Assembly: GCA_035511075.1 (NCBI GenBank)
Contig: DATKFW010000155.1
Span: 24,646-88,645, forward strand
Length of the DNA stretch: 64,000 nucleotides
Direction of reading: 5' to 3'
From: DATAUD01 sp035511075
GTDB lineage: Bacteria > Verrucomicrobiota > Verrucomicrobiia > Limisphaerales > Palsa-1400
The stretch's first letter is position 1. Every line of letters starts with the position of its first letter. Below, piece after piece: positions 51,167 to 63,952 of the stretch. The notes under the pieces were generated by a model. The model worked only from the letters and a program-made list of their open reading frames with translations, was not told where the DNA came from and did no database searches. A program made the translations under genes and the position numbers.

Positions 51167-52357
51167 ATGGCAAAAGAAGCCTTTCAACGCACCAAACCTC
51201 ACGTCAATGTCGGCACCATCGGCCATGTTGACCACGGCAAGTCCACCTTGACGGCGGCGATCGTCGAAGTTCAATCCAAGAAGGGGATGGCCAAACCGAT
51301 CAGTTACGCCGACATCACCAAGGGCGGCACCGTGCGCGATGCCACCAAGACGGTCACGATTTCCGTCTCTCACGTGGAGTACGAATCTCCTCTGCGCCAT
51401 TACGCGCACGTCGATTGTCCCGGACACGCCGACTACGTCAAGAACATGATTACCGGCGCGGCGCAAATGGACGGCGCGATCCTGGTCGTCAGCGCGGCGG
51501 ACGGTCCGATGCCGCAGACGCGCGAGCACATTCTGCTGGCCCGGCAGGTGGGGGTTCCGGCCATTGTCGTTTTTCTGAACAAGGTCGATCTGGTTGATGA
51601 TCCTGAATTGCTCGACCTGGTTGACATGGAAATTCGCGATTTGCTCAACAAGTATCAGTTCCCCGGCGACAAGACCCCGATTATACGGGGCAGCGCCACG
51701 GCGGCGCTGGCGGGCAAGCCTGAGGGGATCAAGGCCATCGATGATTTGCTTGCGGCGGTGGACAGTTTCATTCCGCTGCCGCCCCGGGAGATCGACAAGC
51801 CATTCCTGATGTGCATCGAGGACGTGTTCAACATTGAAGGCCGTGGCACGGTGGTGACCGGACGCGTGGAGCGCGGCGAGCTGAACAAAATGTCCGATGT
51901 CGAGATCGTCGGGCTCAAAGACACGCGCAAGACTGTGGCGACGGACATTGAAATGTTTCGCAAGCTGCTGGACAAAGCCAGCGCGGGGGACAATGTCGGG
52001 GTTTTGTTGCGCGGCACCAAGAAGGATGAAGTCGAGCGCGGCATGGTGCTGGCCAAGCCGGGGACGATCACGCCGCACACCAAGTTCAAGGCGGAAGTAT
52101 ATGTTCTTTCCAAAGACGAGGGTGGCCGTCACACGCCGTTTTTCACCAACTACCGTCCGCAATTCTATTTTCGCACGACCGACGTCACGGGCACGGTGCA
52201 ACTGGCTCAGGGCGTTGAGATGGTGATGCCGGGGGACAACGTTGCCGTGAGCATTGAATTGATCGCCCCGGTGGCGATGGAAAAGGGGCAGCGATTCGCC
52301 ATTCGCGAGGGTGGCCGAACGATTGGAGCCGGACGGGTTTCGGACATTGTGGCCTGA
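51167..52357 (+). CDS. tuf: Elongation factor Tu
   Basis: This 396-residue GTPase delivers aminoacyl-tRNA to the ribosome. The G-motifs are GHVDHGKSTLTA (G1), DCPGHADYVKNM (G3) and NKVDLVDD (G4), and the effector region contains the Thr-rich ITKGGTVRDATKT segment. Domains II and III follow (GRGTVVTGRVERGELNK, TPHTKFKAEVYVLSKDEGGR) and the protein ends with a conserved IREGGRTIGAGRV. The ribosome-binding sequence AAAGAGACGAAAG precedes ATG 51167. It is flanked by tRNA genes. Confidence 0.98.
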   Translation: MAKEAFQRTKPHVNVGTIGHVDHGKSTLTAAIVEVQSKKGMAKPISYADITKGGTVRDATKTVTISVSHVEYESPLRHYAHVDCPGHADYVKNMITGAAQMDGAILVVSAADGPMPQTREHILLARQVGVPAIVVFLNKVDLVDDPELLDLVDMEIRDLLNKYQFPGDKTPIIRGSATAALAGKPEGIKAIDDLLAAVDSFIPLPPREIDKPFLMCIEDVFNIEGRGTVVTGRVERGELNKMSDVEIVGLKDTRKTVATDIEMFRKLLDKASAGDNVGVLLRGTKKDEVERGMVLAKPGTITPHTKFKAEVYVLSKDEGGRHTPFFTNYRPQFYFRTTDVTGTVQLAQGVEMVMPGDNVAVSIELIAPVAMEKGQRFAIREGGRTIGAGRVSDIVA

Positions 52358-52416
52358 TTTTACGCCGCAGGAAGAAGCGATCCTGCTGGTTTGAACGAGG
52401 GACTGCTCGAGAGCAT

Positions 52417-52492
52417 AGGGCGGTAGCTCAATTGGTAGAGTAGCGGTCTCCAAAACCGTCGGTTGGGGGTTCGAGTCCCTCCCGCCCTGCCA
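52417..52492 (+). tRNA. tRNA-Trp (anticodon CCA)
   Basis: The 76-base tRNA has acceptor arms AGGGCGG (52417-52423) and CCGCCCT (52482-52488), discriminator G and encoded CCA. The anticodon loop CTCCAAA has CCA at 52450-52452 (tryptophan). The T-arm GGGGGTTCGAGTCCCTC is canonical. It occupies its usual place between tuf and secE. Confidence 0.96.
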
Positions 52493-52523
52493 CTCGAGGG
52501 AACTGGAAGCAGAGGGACAGACC

Positions 52524-52613
52524 GGAGGGGTGGCAGAGTGGTCTATTGCGACGGTCTTGAAAACCGTTGTGCGGGAAACCGCACCGGGGGTTCGAATCCC
52601 TCCCCCTCCGCCA
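52524..52613 (+). tRNA. tRNA-Ser (anticodon TGA)
   Basis: The 90-base tRNA has acceptor arms GGAGGGG (52524-52530) and CCCCTCC (52603-52609), discriminator G and encoded CCA at 52611-52613. The anticodon loop CTTGAAA carries TGA (serine, UCN codons). A long variable arm (TGTGCGGGAAACCGCAC) confirms a class II serine tRNA. It lies 31 bases after tRNA-Trp and 21 before secE. Confidence 0.95.
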
Positions 52614-52634
52614 AAAAGAAGAGAAGAAAGAGAC

Positions 52635-52892
52635 ATGAGAGATTATTTGCCAATGATAATTGGGATCGTGGTCGCCATGGGCGTCTTCACGTACCTGTGG
52701 CGGCAGGGGGCGTTCCTGCGACTCTCCGGCTACTTCCGCGAGACGCAGGACGAACTGAAGAAATGCACATGGCCGACATGGGACGACTTGATGGGCTCGA
52801 CGGCGGTGGTAATGATTTCGGTAGCCTTGCTGGGCGGTTTTACCGTCGGGGTGGATTTTATCGTGGCCAACGTGCTGCGGTTAATAATTTAA
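52635..52892 (+). CDS. secE: SecE preprotein translocase subunit
   Basis: An 85-residue membrane protein with a first helix PMIIGIVVAMGVFTYLWRQG and the conserved cytosolic segment FRETQDELKKCTWPTWDDLM before the main helix VVMISVALLGGFTVGVDFIV. The K-x-x-W-P-(T/S)-x-x-(D/E) motif is the SecE signature. It starts at ATG 52635, just after tRNA-Ser. The upstream frame runs into the tRNA and is not coding. The secE-nusG order is the usual one. Confidence 0.95.
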   Translation: MRDYLPMIIGIVVAMGVFTYLWRQGAFLRLSGYFRETQDELKKCTWPTWDDLMGSTAVVMISVALLGGFTVGVDFIVANVLRLII

Positions 52893-52902
52893 GGATTGTC
52901 TC

Positions 52903-53454
52903 ATGCCAAAGAGCCAGTGGTTTGTCATACACACTTTGTCCGGGCAGGAGCAGAAGGTCAAAGAAAGCATCGAGAAGCGCCTCAAGGCGGAGGAAATGGG
53001 CGAGTATATCAAAGAGGTGCTGGTGCCCGTGGAAAAGGTCGTCGATGTGCGTGGCGGCAAGAAAACCGTGACGAGCCGCAAGCTGCATCCGGGCTATGTG
53101 TATATCGAGATGGTGCTGCTGGACGAGAACAACCGGATTTTGGACAAGCCGTGGTATTTTATCCAGGATACACCTGGGAAAATCGGCATTGTTGGGGGCG
53201 ACCGTCCGATGGCCGTGACGCCGGACGAAATTGCGACAATCAAGGCTCAAATATCGGAGTCTGAGGAAACGGAGAAGCCGAAGGTCAATTTTGACGTTGG
53301 GGAAACGGTGAAGATCAATGACGGGCCGTTTCTCAATTTCAGCGGGGTCATTGAAGAGATTGAGCCGGACCGCGGGAAGCTCAAGGTCACTGTGAATATT
53401 TTCGGGCGAAATACGCCGGTCGAACTGGAGTATTGGCAGGTGGAAAAGGCATAA
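52903..53454 (+). CDS. nusG: Transcription termination/antitermination protein NusG
   Basis: A 183-residue factor that binds RNA polymerase and, in bacteria, couples with Rho or ribosomal S10. The NGN domain starts SQWFVIHTLSGQEQKVKESI, with VLVPVEKVVDVRGGKKTVTS and LHPGYVYIEMVLLDEN. The C-terminal KOW domain is NFDVGETVKINDGPFLNFSG. It lies 10 bases after secE and 6 before rplK. Confidence 0.97.
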   Translation: MPKSQWFVIHTLSGQEQKVKESIEKRLKAEEMGEYIKEVLVPVEKVVDVRGGKKTVTSRKLHPGYVYIEMVLLDENNRILDKPWYFIQDTPGKIGIVGGDRPMAVTPDEIATIKAQISESEETEKPKVNFDVGETVKINDGPFLNFSGVIEEIEPDRGKLKVTVNIFGRNTPVELEYWQVEKA

Positions 53455-53460
53455 GATTAT

Positions 53461-53886
53461 ATGGCAAAGAAGATTACAGGGCAGATCAAGCTGCAAATTC
53501 CGGCCGGACAGGCCAATCCGGCGCCGCCGGTGGGGCCGGCATTGGGACAGCAGGGCGTCAACATCATGGCGTTTTGCAAGGAGTTCAATGCGGCAACCAA
53601 GGAACAGGGGGGGATGATCATTCCGGTAGTCATCACGGTTTATCAGGACAAATCGTTTACTTTTATTACCAAATCGCCGCCCGCCTCGGTATTGCTGAAA
53701 AAGGCGGCGGGGATTGCTTCCGGCTCGAAGGTGCCGAACAAGGAAAAGGTCGGCAAAGTCACGCGCAAACAGGTGATGGAGATCGTGAAATTGAAGAGCA
53801 AGGATTTGAACTCCACTTCTGAAGAAGCGGGGTTCCGGGTCATTGCGGGCACGGCCCGCAGCATGGGGATCGACGTATTGGAATAA
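53461..53886 (+). CDS. rplK: 50S ribosomal protein L11
   Basis: A 141-residue protein of the GTPase-associated centre. It begins AKKITGQIKLQIPAGQANPA and PPVGPALGQQGVNIMAFCKE, the proline-rich helix targeted by thiostrepton. The C-terminal domain ends in GTARSMGIDVLE. It binds the L11/L1 region of 23S rRNA and shares the operon with rplA. Confidence 0.98.
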   Translation: MAKKITGQIKLQIPAGQANPAPPVGPALGQQGVNIMAFCKEFNAATKEQGGMIIPVVITVYQDKSFTFITKSPPASVLLKKAAGIASGSKVPNKEKVGKVTRKQVMEIVKLKSKDLNSTSEEAGFRVIAGTARSMGIDVLE

Positions 53887-53922
53887 TCAACCGCGGGAGA
53901 GCAGCGCTTCGGCGACGCTCGC

Positions 53923-54639
53923 ATGAACCGCCATCGAAAAATGCCAAGCAAACGTTATAAAAAAGGGCTGGAACTTGTGGAAGGCAGGAAACCGTATCCC
54001 CTGCCCTCGGCCGTTGAGATTTTGGGGAAATTTCCCAAGGCCAAGTTCAACGAAACCATCGATATGGCTTTCAAGCTGGGCGTGGACCCCAAGCAATCCG
54101 ACCAAATGGTCCGGGGCACCGTTCCCCTGCCCCATGGCAGCGGAAAGAACGTGCGGGTCCTGGTCTTCGCCAAACCCGGCGCGGCCGCTGAAGCGGCACA
54201 GGCCGCGGGCGCTGAATTTGTCGGATACGACGATTTGATCAAGAAATGCAACGAGGGCTGGACGGATTTCGACGTGGCCATCGCCACGCCGGAAGCGATG
54301 GCGGAAGTGCGCAAACTGGGCAAAGCGCTGGGGCCGCGCGGTTTGATGCCCAACCCGAAGACCGGCACTGTGACCGAGGACACCGCCAAGGCGGTCAAGG
54401 AAGTCAAGGCGGGCCGTGTGGAGTTCAAAGTGGACAAAGGCGGAAACGTCCACGTTCCCATTGGCAAGGCATCCTTTCCGGCGGCGCAGCTTGTGGAGAA
54501 CGCGCGGGCAGTGATTGAAGCGGTCGCGAAGTCCAGGCCCAGCAGCGCCAAGGGGGTGTTTATTCACAGTTGCACCATTTCCGCCACGATGAGTCCCCCG
54601 GTGCGGGTGGACGTCCGGGAATTTTTGGAAGCGGCCTGA
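53923..54639 (+). CDS. rplA: 50S ribosomal protein L1
   Basis: A 238-residue L1-stalk protein with GRKPYPLPSAVEILGKFPKA, GKALGPRGLMPNPKTGTVTE and the rRNA-binding C-terminal VRVDVREFLEAA. In many bacteria L1 also represses its own operon by binding a leader. The frame opens at ATG 53923, but ATG 53941 (MPSKRYKKGLELV) may be the true start. It lies 36 bases after rplK. Confidence 0.97.
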   Translation: MNRHRKMPSKRYKKGLELVEGRKPYPLPSAVEILGKFPKAKFNETIDMAFKLGVDPKQSDQMVRGTVPLPHGSGKNVRVLVFAKPGAAAEAAQAAGAEFVGYDDLIKKCNEGWTDFDVAIATPEAMAEVRKLGKALGPRGLMPNPKTGTVTEDTAKAVKEVKAGRVEFKVDKGGNVHVPIGKASFPAAQLVENARAVIEAVAKSRPSSAKGVFIHSCTISATMSPPVRVDVREFLEAA

Positions 54640-54654
54640 TCACGGAGACAAATT

Positions 54655-55167
54655 ATGCGCGCCGAAAAACAATATATCAGCGATGAATATCTGGCCCGGC
54701 TCAATGCCTCGCCGTATTTCATCGTCGTGGATTATCGCGGGCTCAAGGTTGGGCCGATCACCGAATTGCGCAAACGCCTGCAGAAGGCCGGCGCCGAAAT
54801 GCACGTTGTCAAGAATTCGATATTCCGCCTGGCCGTCAAAGAGGCGGGGGTGGGCGACGTGGGAGCCTCCCTCAACGGCCAGTTGGCCGTGGTCACGGGG
54901 CAGCGGGACGTTTCATCGGCGGCCAAGATCGTCAAGACCTTCAGCGCGGAATTCGACAAACCGAAGGTGCGGTTTGGTTATTTGAAGAACCAGCGCCTGG
55001 AAAGCGCGGACATCATCGCCCTGGCGGATTTGCCGTCCATCGAAGTCCTGCGTTCGCGGTTGCTCGGGGTCATCATGGCGCCGGCGACGAAGCTGGCGAC
55101 GGTGATCAGTACGCCCGGCACGCAATTGGCTCGCGTGCTGCAGGCGCGGGTGGACAAGGGCGAATAA
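54655..55167 (+). CDS. rplJ: 50S ribosomal protein L10
   Basis: A 170-residue stalk base protein anchoring L7/L12 dimers. The start MRAEKQYISDEYLARLNASP, the FIVVDYRGLKVGPITELRKR segment and KTFSAEFDKPKVRFGYLKN match L10. The C-terminal helix (TQLARVLQARVDKGE) is the L12-binding part. Only 15 bases separate it from rplA, so the classical rplJ leader, where L10 autoregulation occurs in other bacteria, is absent here. Confidence 0.97.
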   Translation: MRAEKQYISDEYLARLNASPYFIVVDYRGLKVGPITELRKRLQKAGAEMHVVKNSIFRLAVKEAGVGDVGASLNGQLAVVTGQRDVSSAAKIVKTFSAEFDKPKVRFGYLKNQRLESADIIALADLPSIEVLRSRLLGVIMAPATKLATVISTPGTQLARVLQARVDKGE

Positions 55168-55246
55168 GAATTTGGAGAATCAAAGATTTCATGCCCGTTA
55201 AGCCAATGGGGATGGAACAAAACAACAAGAACAAAGTAAATCGTCG

Positions 55247-55288
55247 GCTCGCGGGCTCGCGAGCACAATTCGTCCGCAGCCGCGGACG
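55247..55288 (+). promoter_or_regulatory. Two tandem hairpins before rplL
   Basis: Hairpin 1 (55247-55264) has stem GCTCGCG/CGCGAGC with loop GGCT. Hairpin 2 (55271-55288) has stem CGTCCGC/GCGGACG with loop AGCC. Both lie in the 142-base rplJ-rplL gap and end 21 bases before the rplL start. They could attenuate rplL expression, bind L10-L12 or be an RNase site. Confidence 0.6.
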
Positions 55289-55309
55289 GCAACGAGACTG
55301 AAAGGAAAT

Positions 55310-55699
55310 ATGGCTGATATCGCAGGATTAGTGGAACAACTGGGCAAGTTGACGGTCATTGAGGCCGCCGACCTGGTCAAACAACTGGAAACCGCCTGGG
55401 GCGTCACCGCCGCCGCGCCGGTTTCCGTGGCCGCTCCTGGCGCCGCCGCCGGGGCCGCCGCCGCGCCAGCCGCGGAAGTCAAGACGGCCTTCGACGTCAT
55501 TCTGGCGTCTGTGCCGGCTGACAAGAAGATTGCCGCCATCAAAGCGGTGCGCGAGGTCAAAGCCGGACTGGGTCTGGCCGACGCCAAAGCGCTGGTAGAA
55601 GGAGCGCCGAAAGCTGTGCTGGAAGGCGCCAACAAGGCCGACGCCGACGCCGCCAAGAAAAAGTTGGAGGACGCCGGGGCCAAGGTTGAAATAAAATAA
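55310..55699 (+). CDS. rplL: 50S ribosomal protein L7/L12
   Basis: A 129-residue stalk protein. The N-terminal dimerisation part (IAGLVEQLGKLTVIEAADLV) is followed by an Ala-rich hinge (GAAAGAAAAPAAEVK). The C-terminal domain (IKAVREVKAGLGLADAKALV, then EGAPKAVLEGANKADADAAK) recruits translation factors. GAAAGGAAAT precedes the start. It is separated from rplJ by a hairpin-rich gap. Confidence 0.98.
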   Translation: MADIAGLVEQLGKLTVIEAADLVKQLETAWGVTAAAPVSVAAPGAAAGAAAAPAAEVKTAFDVILASVPADKKIAAIKAVREVKAGLGLADAKALVEGAPKAVLEGANKADADAAKKKLEDAGAKVEIK

Positions 55700-55716
55700 A
55701 AATGGTGTATTGTTGG

Positions 55717-55740
55717 GCGGCGGGGGGTTTCTCCCGTCGC
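55717..55740 (+). promoter_or_regulatory. Hairpin between rplL and rpoB
   Basis: GCGGCGGGGG (55717-55726) can pair with CTCCCGTCGC (55731-55740) over 10 base pairs including two G-U pairs, with loop GTTT. There is no T-tract. In other bacteria an attenuator or RNase site at this spot lowers rpoBC relative to rplL, and a similar role is inferred here. Confidence 0.5.
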
Positions 55741-55897
55741 TCAATTTGAACCGTCAAAGAGCGATTTCTAAAACGAGCATCGTCTTAAAGAGAGGATTTT
55801 TTGAACCGGTGCGTTTTCTGGTTGCCAGAGAGCGTGCGCTTCGTCGTCTCCGCCAAACAAGAACCTGGCCTGCGCCAGACATTGACCAGAGGTAAAA

Positions 55898-58800
55898 ATG
55901 TCATTTAAACCCACTGAACGCGTCCATTTCGGCAAGATCAAAGAGGTGATCGCGCCTCCCAATCTCATCGAGCTGCAGACCAATTCGTACCGGGAATTTC
56001 TCCAGACCGATTCGCCGCCGTCGCGGCGAAAGAACACGGGATTGCAGGCGGTTTTCACGGAGGTTTTCCCCATCGAAAGTTACGATGGCAAGTGCGTCCT
56101 AGGCTTTCACAGCTACGAAATTGGCGAGCCCAAGCATGATTGGCTGGAGTGCCTGCGCGAAGGCATCACTTTCGGCGCGCCCTTGCACGTCACGTTTCTT
56201 CTCAAGGAGGAGAAGGGCGCCAAGGAAGAGAAGGTTTTCATGGGCGAATTGCCGCTGATGACGCCGCAGGGGACCTTCGTCATCAACGGCGCGGAACGCG
56301 TCATCGTCAGTCAATTGCACCGGTCGCCCGGGCTGGCCTTTGAGAAGACCTTGCATCCCAACGGCAAGGAGCTTTTTTCCTTCCGCATCATTCCCGATCG
56401 CGGCTCGTGGTATGAGGCGCAGTTCGACACCAGCGATTTGCTTTACGTTTACCTGGATCGGAAAAAACGCCGGCGGAAATTTTTAACGACCACTTTCTTC
56501 CGCGCCCTGGGCTACGGGGGCGATGCCGACATCCTGAAGCTTTTTTATGACATCGAGGAACTGGGCGTCAAGGAAGCCGAAAAACTCGAAGACATTCAAA
56601 ACAAGGTGCTGATCGAAGACGCCGTCGATGCGGAGAAAAACATTGTCGTCGCGCGCGCCTTCGAGCCTCTGTCGAAAGCGGTGGTCAAACAAATCGCCGA
56701 GCTGGGCATCAGCAAGATCCGCGTGGTTGACACGACCATCGATGACGGAATCGTCATCAAATGCCTCAAGAAGGACCCGACAAAAAACGAGGAGGAAGCC
56801 CTCAAGGACATCTATCGCCGGCTTCGCCCCGGGGATCCGCCTACGCCTGCCAATGCGCGGGCGCTGATCAAGCGATTGTTCTTCGACGCCAAGCGTTATG
56901 ATCTGGGCCGCGTTGGCCGTTACAAGATCAATCAGAAGCTGGGGATCAAAGGGGGCGATTCCCGCATACTTACCAAGGAAGACCTGGTGGCGGCGACTAA
57001 ATATCTTCTCCGCTTGAAGAAGGGGGAAGGCAGTCTGGACGACATCGATCACCTTGGCAGCCGGCGCATCCGCACGGTGGGCGAATTGCTGGCCAATCAA
57101 TGCCGGGTCGGACTGGCCCGGACCGAGCGACTGGTCAAGGAACGAATGACGCTCTTCGACCAGAGCCTGGAAAGCATGTCGCCTCAAAAGTTGATCAATC
57201 CCAAAGCGCTTTCGGCGGTCATTCGGGACTTTTTCGGACGCAGCCAGCTTTCGCAGTTCATGGACCAGATCAATCCGCTGGCTGAATTGACCCACAAACG
57301 GCGGCTTTCGGCCCTTGGGCCTGGGGGTTTGTCGCGCGATCGGGCCGGATTCGAGGTGCGGGACGTTCACCCGTCCCATTACGGTCGCATTTGCCCGGTG
57401 GAGACGCCGGAAGGACCGAACATCGGTTTGATCGCGTCCCTGGCGACGTTTGCGCAGGTCAATGACTTTGGCTTCTTGGAGACGCCGTACCGCCGCGTCG
57501 AAAAAGGCCGCGTGACCAATGCCATGGAATACCTCACGGCCGACCGCGAGGAAGCCTACATCATCGCGCAGGCCAACGCGCCGATCGATGAGAAGGGCAA
57601 GTTCCTCGGCGAGCGCGTCACCTGCCGCAGCAAAGGGGACTTCATCGACGTGGAACCGGCGCGGGTTGATTACATGGATATTTCGCCCAAGCAGTTGGTC
57701 TCGGTTGCCGCCAGCCTGATTCCGTTCCTGGAACATGACGACGCCAACCGCGCATTGATGGGATCGAACATGCAGCGCCAGGCGGTGCCTTTGCTGGTGA
57801 CGGAAGCGCCGCTGGTGGCGACCGGTTTGGAAGAGCGTGTCGCCCGGGACTCCCGGGCCGTGCTGGTGGCCGAGGAGGGCGGCAAAGTCGCCGCCGTCAA
57901 CGGCAACTCGGTCCTGGTTACGACCGATGGCAAAGTGCCCGAGACGAAAAAGAAACTCAAAACGGACCCGGCCAACGGAATTTGGCTCTATCCGATCCGC
58001 AAATTCATGCGTTCCAACGCCGCGACCTGCATCAATCAAAAGATCCTGGTCAACAAAGGCGATGTCATCAAGAAAGGCCAGGTCATTGCCGACGGTCCTT
58101 GCACCCAGGGCGGCGAACTGGCCTTGGGCCGAAACGTGCTCTGCGCGTTCATGCCGTGGAACGGTTACAACTTCGAGGACGCGATCCTTATCAGCGAGCG
58201 CATCGTGAAGGACGACGTCTTTACTTCCATTCACATCGACGAATTTGAAGTCGGCGCCCGCGACACGAAGCTCGGACCCGAGGAAATCACGCGCGACATT
58301 CCCAACCTGGGCGACGATGCGCTAAAAAACCTCGGCCCCGACGGAGTCATTCGCATCGGCGCTGAAGTCAAGCCGGGCGACATCCTGGTGGGCAAGATCA
58401 CACCCAAGAGCGAGACGGAACTGGCGCCTGAAGAACGGCTTCTGCGCGCCATCTTCGGCGAAAAGGCGGCAGACGTGAAGGACACTTCGCTCAAGATTCC
58501 TTCGGGCACCTACGGGATCGTGATGGATGTCAAGGTCTCCTCCAAGAAGGAGCGCGAGATGGAAACCAAGGTGGCTCCCGAAGCCAAACGGCACGCCAAG
58601 GAAGTCCAGGACGAGCACAAGGCCAAGACGGACGAATTGCGGGAGCAATTGACCGAGGCTCTGAGCAACATCCTGCTGGGCGAAAAAATTCCGCTCGACG
58701 TGGTCAACTCAGAAACCGGGGAAATCATCATCCCCGCCAATCGTAAGATTACCAAGACCCTGTTGCGCAAATTGGCGCAGGTGTATGATCGGATCGAGAT

Positions 58801-59716
58801 CGACCCTTCGCCCATTCGCAACAAGATCAGCGAGATCATCGGAACTTTCAAAAAGAAGTTCGACGATTTGCAGATGCAGCACGATGAGGAAATCGAACGC
58901 GCCGAAGCGGGCGAGGAAGTCGACAGCGGCGTCATCAAATCCGTCAAGGTTTATATCGCCTCCAAGCGGAAACTTTCCGTCGGCGACAAAATGGCGGGGC
59001 GCCATGGCAACAAGGGGGTTGTGGCCAAGATTGTTCCTGAGGAGGACATGCCGTTCCTGAGCGATGGAACGCCGGTGGACATTGTTTTGAATCCGCTGGG
59101 TGTGCCTTCGCGCATGAACGTGGGCCAGGTGCTGGAGACGCATCTGGGCTGGGCCGCGCGCCTGCTGGGCTTGAAGTTCGCCACGCCGGTTTTTGACGGC
59201 ATCAAGGAGAAAAACATCCGCGCCTACCTCAAAGACGCGAAATTGCCGGAACACGGCAAGACCACCCTGGTGGACGGACGCACCGGGGAGCCGTTCGATC
59301 AGGAAATCGTCGTGGGTTACATTTACATGATGAAACTGGGCCATTTGGTGGCCGACAAGATTCATGCCCGCGCAGTCGGGCCGTATTCCCTGGTCACCCA
59401 GCAGCCGTTGGGAGGCAAGGCGCAGTATGGAGGCCAGCGATTCGGCGAAATGGAAGTTTGGGCCATGGAAGCTTATGGGGCGGCTTACAGTTTGCAGGAA
59501 TTGTTGACGGTCAAATCCGACGACGTGCAGGGGCGCACCCGGATTTACGAGAGCATTGTCAAGGGGGACAATTGCCTGGAAGCCGGCGTGCCGGAGTCGT
59601 TCAACGTTCTGGTCAAGGAGATGCAATCGCTGGCCATGGACGTCAAAGTGGGGTACTCAAACCCGATCGAACAAGCCGCCGCCACGCAGGCCAGCGCGTT
59701 GGGAGCGCTCAAGTAA
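55898..59716 (+). CDS. rpoB: RNA polymerase beta subunit
   Basis: A 1272-residue subunit forming the catalytic centre with RpoC. It has HRSPGLAFEKTLHPNGKELF, the rifampicin region RSQLSQFMDQINPLAELTHK, RRLSALGPGGLSRDRAGFEV, the VRDVHPSHYGRICPVETPEG block and, later, VGDKMAGRHGNKGVVAKIVP and GGKAQYGGQRFGEMEVWAME. In the rifampicin region the residue aligned with E. coli Asn518 is Ile, while Asp516, His526 and Ser531 are conserved. A leader of about 200 bases precedes the gene with a hairpin at its start. Start ATG 55898. Confidence 0.98.
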   Translation: MSFKPTERVHFGKIKEVIAPPNLIELQTNSYREFLQTDSPPSRRKNTGLQAVFTEVFPIESYDGKCVLGFHSYEIGEPKHDWLECLREGITFGAPLHVTFLLKEEKGAKEEKVFMGELPLMTPQGTFVINGAERVIVSQLHRSPGLAFEKTLHPNGKELFSFRIIPDRGSWYEAQFDTSDLLYVYLDRKKRRRKFLTTTFFRALGYGGDADILKLFYDIEELGVKEAEKLEDIQNKVLIEDAVDAEKNIVVARAFEPLSKAVVKQIAELGISKIRVVDTTIDDGIVIKCLKKDPTKNEEEALKDIYRRLRPGDPPTPANARALIKRLFFDAKRYDLGRVGRYKINQKLGIKGGDSRILTKEDLVAATKYLLRLKKGEGSLDDIDHLGSRRIRTVGELLANQCRVGLARTERLVKERMTLFDQSLESMSPQKLINPKALSAVIRDFFGRSQLSQFMDQINPLAELTHKRRLSALGPGGLSRDRAGFEVRDVHPSHYGRICPVETPEGPNIGLIASLATFAQVNDFGFLETPYRRVEKGRVTNAMEYLTADREEAYIIAQANAPIDEKGKFLGERVTCRSKGDFIDVEPARVDYMDISPKQLVSVAASLIPFLEHDDANRALMGSNMQRQAVPLLVTEAPLVATGLEERVARDSRAVLVAEEGGKVAAVNGNSVLVTTDGKVPETKKKLKTDPANGIWLYPIRKFMRSNAATCINQKILVNKGDVIKKGQVIADGPCTQGGELALGRNVLCAFMPWNGYNFEDAILISERIVKDDVFTSIHIDEFEVGARDTKLGPEEITRDIPNLGDDALKNLGPDGVIRIGAEVKPGDILVGKITPKSETELAPEERLLRAIFGEKAADVKDTSLKIPSGTYGIVMDVKVSSKKEREMETKVAPEAKRHAKEVQDEHKAKTDELREQLTEALSNILLGEKIPLDVVNSETGEIIIPANRKITKTLLRKLAQVYDRIEIDPSPIRNKISEIIGTFKKKFDDLQMQHDEEIERAEAGEEVDSGVIKSVKVYIASKRKLSVGDKMAGRHGNKGVVAKIVPEEDMPFLSDGTPVDIVLNPLGVPSRMNVGQVLETHLGWAARLLGLKFATPVFDGIKEKNIRAYLKDAKLPEHGKTTLVDGRTGEPFDQEIVVGYIYMMKLGHLVADKIHARAVGPYSLVTQQPLGGKAQYGGQRFGEMEVWAMEAYGAAYSLQELLTVKSDDVQGRTRIYESIVKGDNCLEAGVPESFNVLVKEMQSLAMDVKVGYSNPIEQAAATQASALGALK

Positions 59717-59758
59717 GTGGGAAACTGGAATTTTCCGAACCATTGAAATAGTTTTATT

Positions 59759-63895
<4,137 letters not shown>

Positions 63896-63921
63896 TAAGG
63901 CGCGAATAAATAGGTTTACAG

Positions 63922-63952
63922 AATGGCCGGCGTATCGCCGGCCATTTTTTTT
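63922..63952 (+). terminator. Rho-independent terminator after rpoC
   Basis: The stem ATGGCCGGCG (63923-63932) pairs perfectly with CGCCGGCCAT (63936-63945), with loop TAT. An A-T pair extends the stem, and a run of T (63945-63952) follows. It is 27 bases after the rpoC stop and ends the long supercluster. Confidence 0.9.

Noticed and set aside
55710..55895. 61-residue frame in the rplL-rpoB spacer
   Set aside because: It has no known motif and overlaps the hairpin region; a leader peptide cannot be excluded but there is no support for it.
56483..58234. 583-residue frame antisense to rpoB
   Set aside because: It is a shadow of rpoB with no domain of its own.
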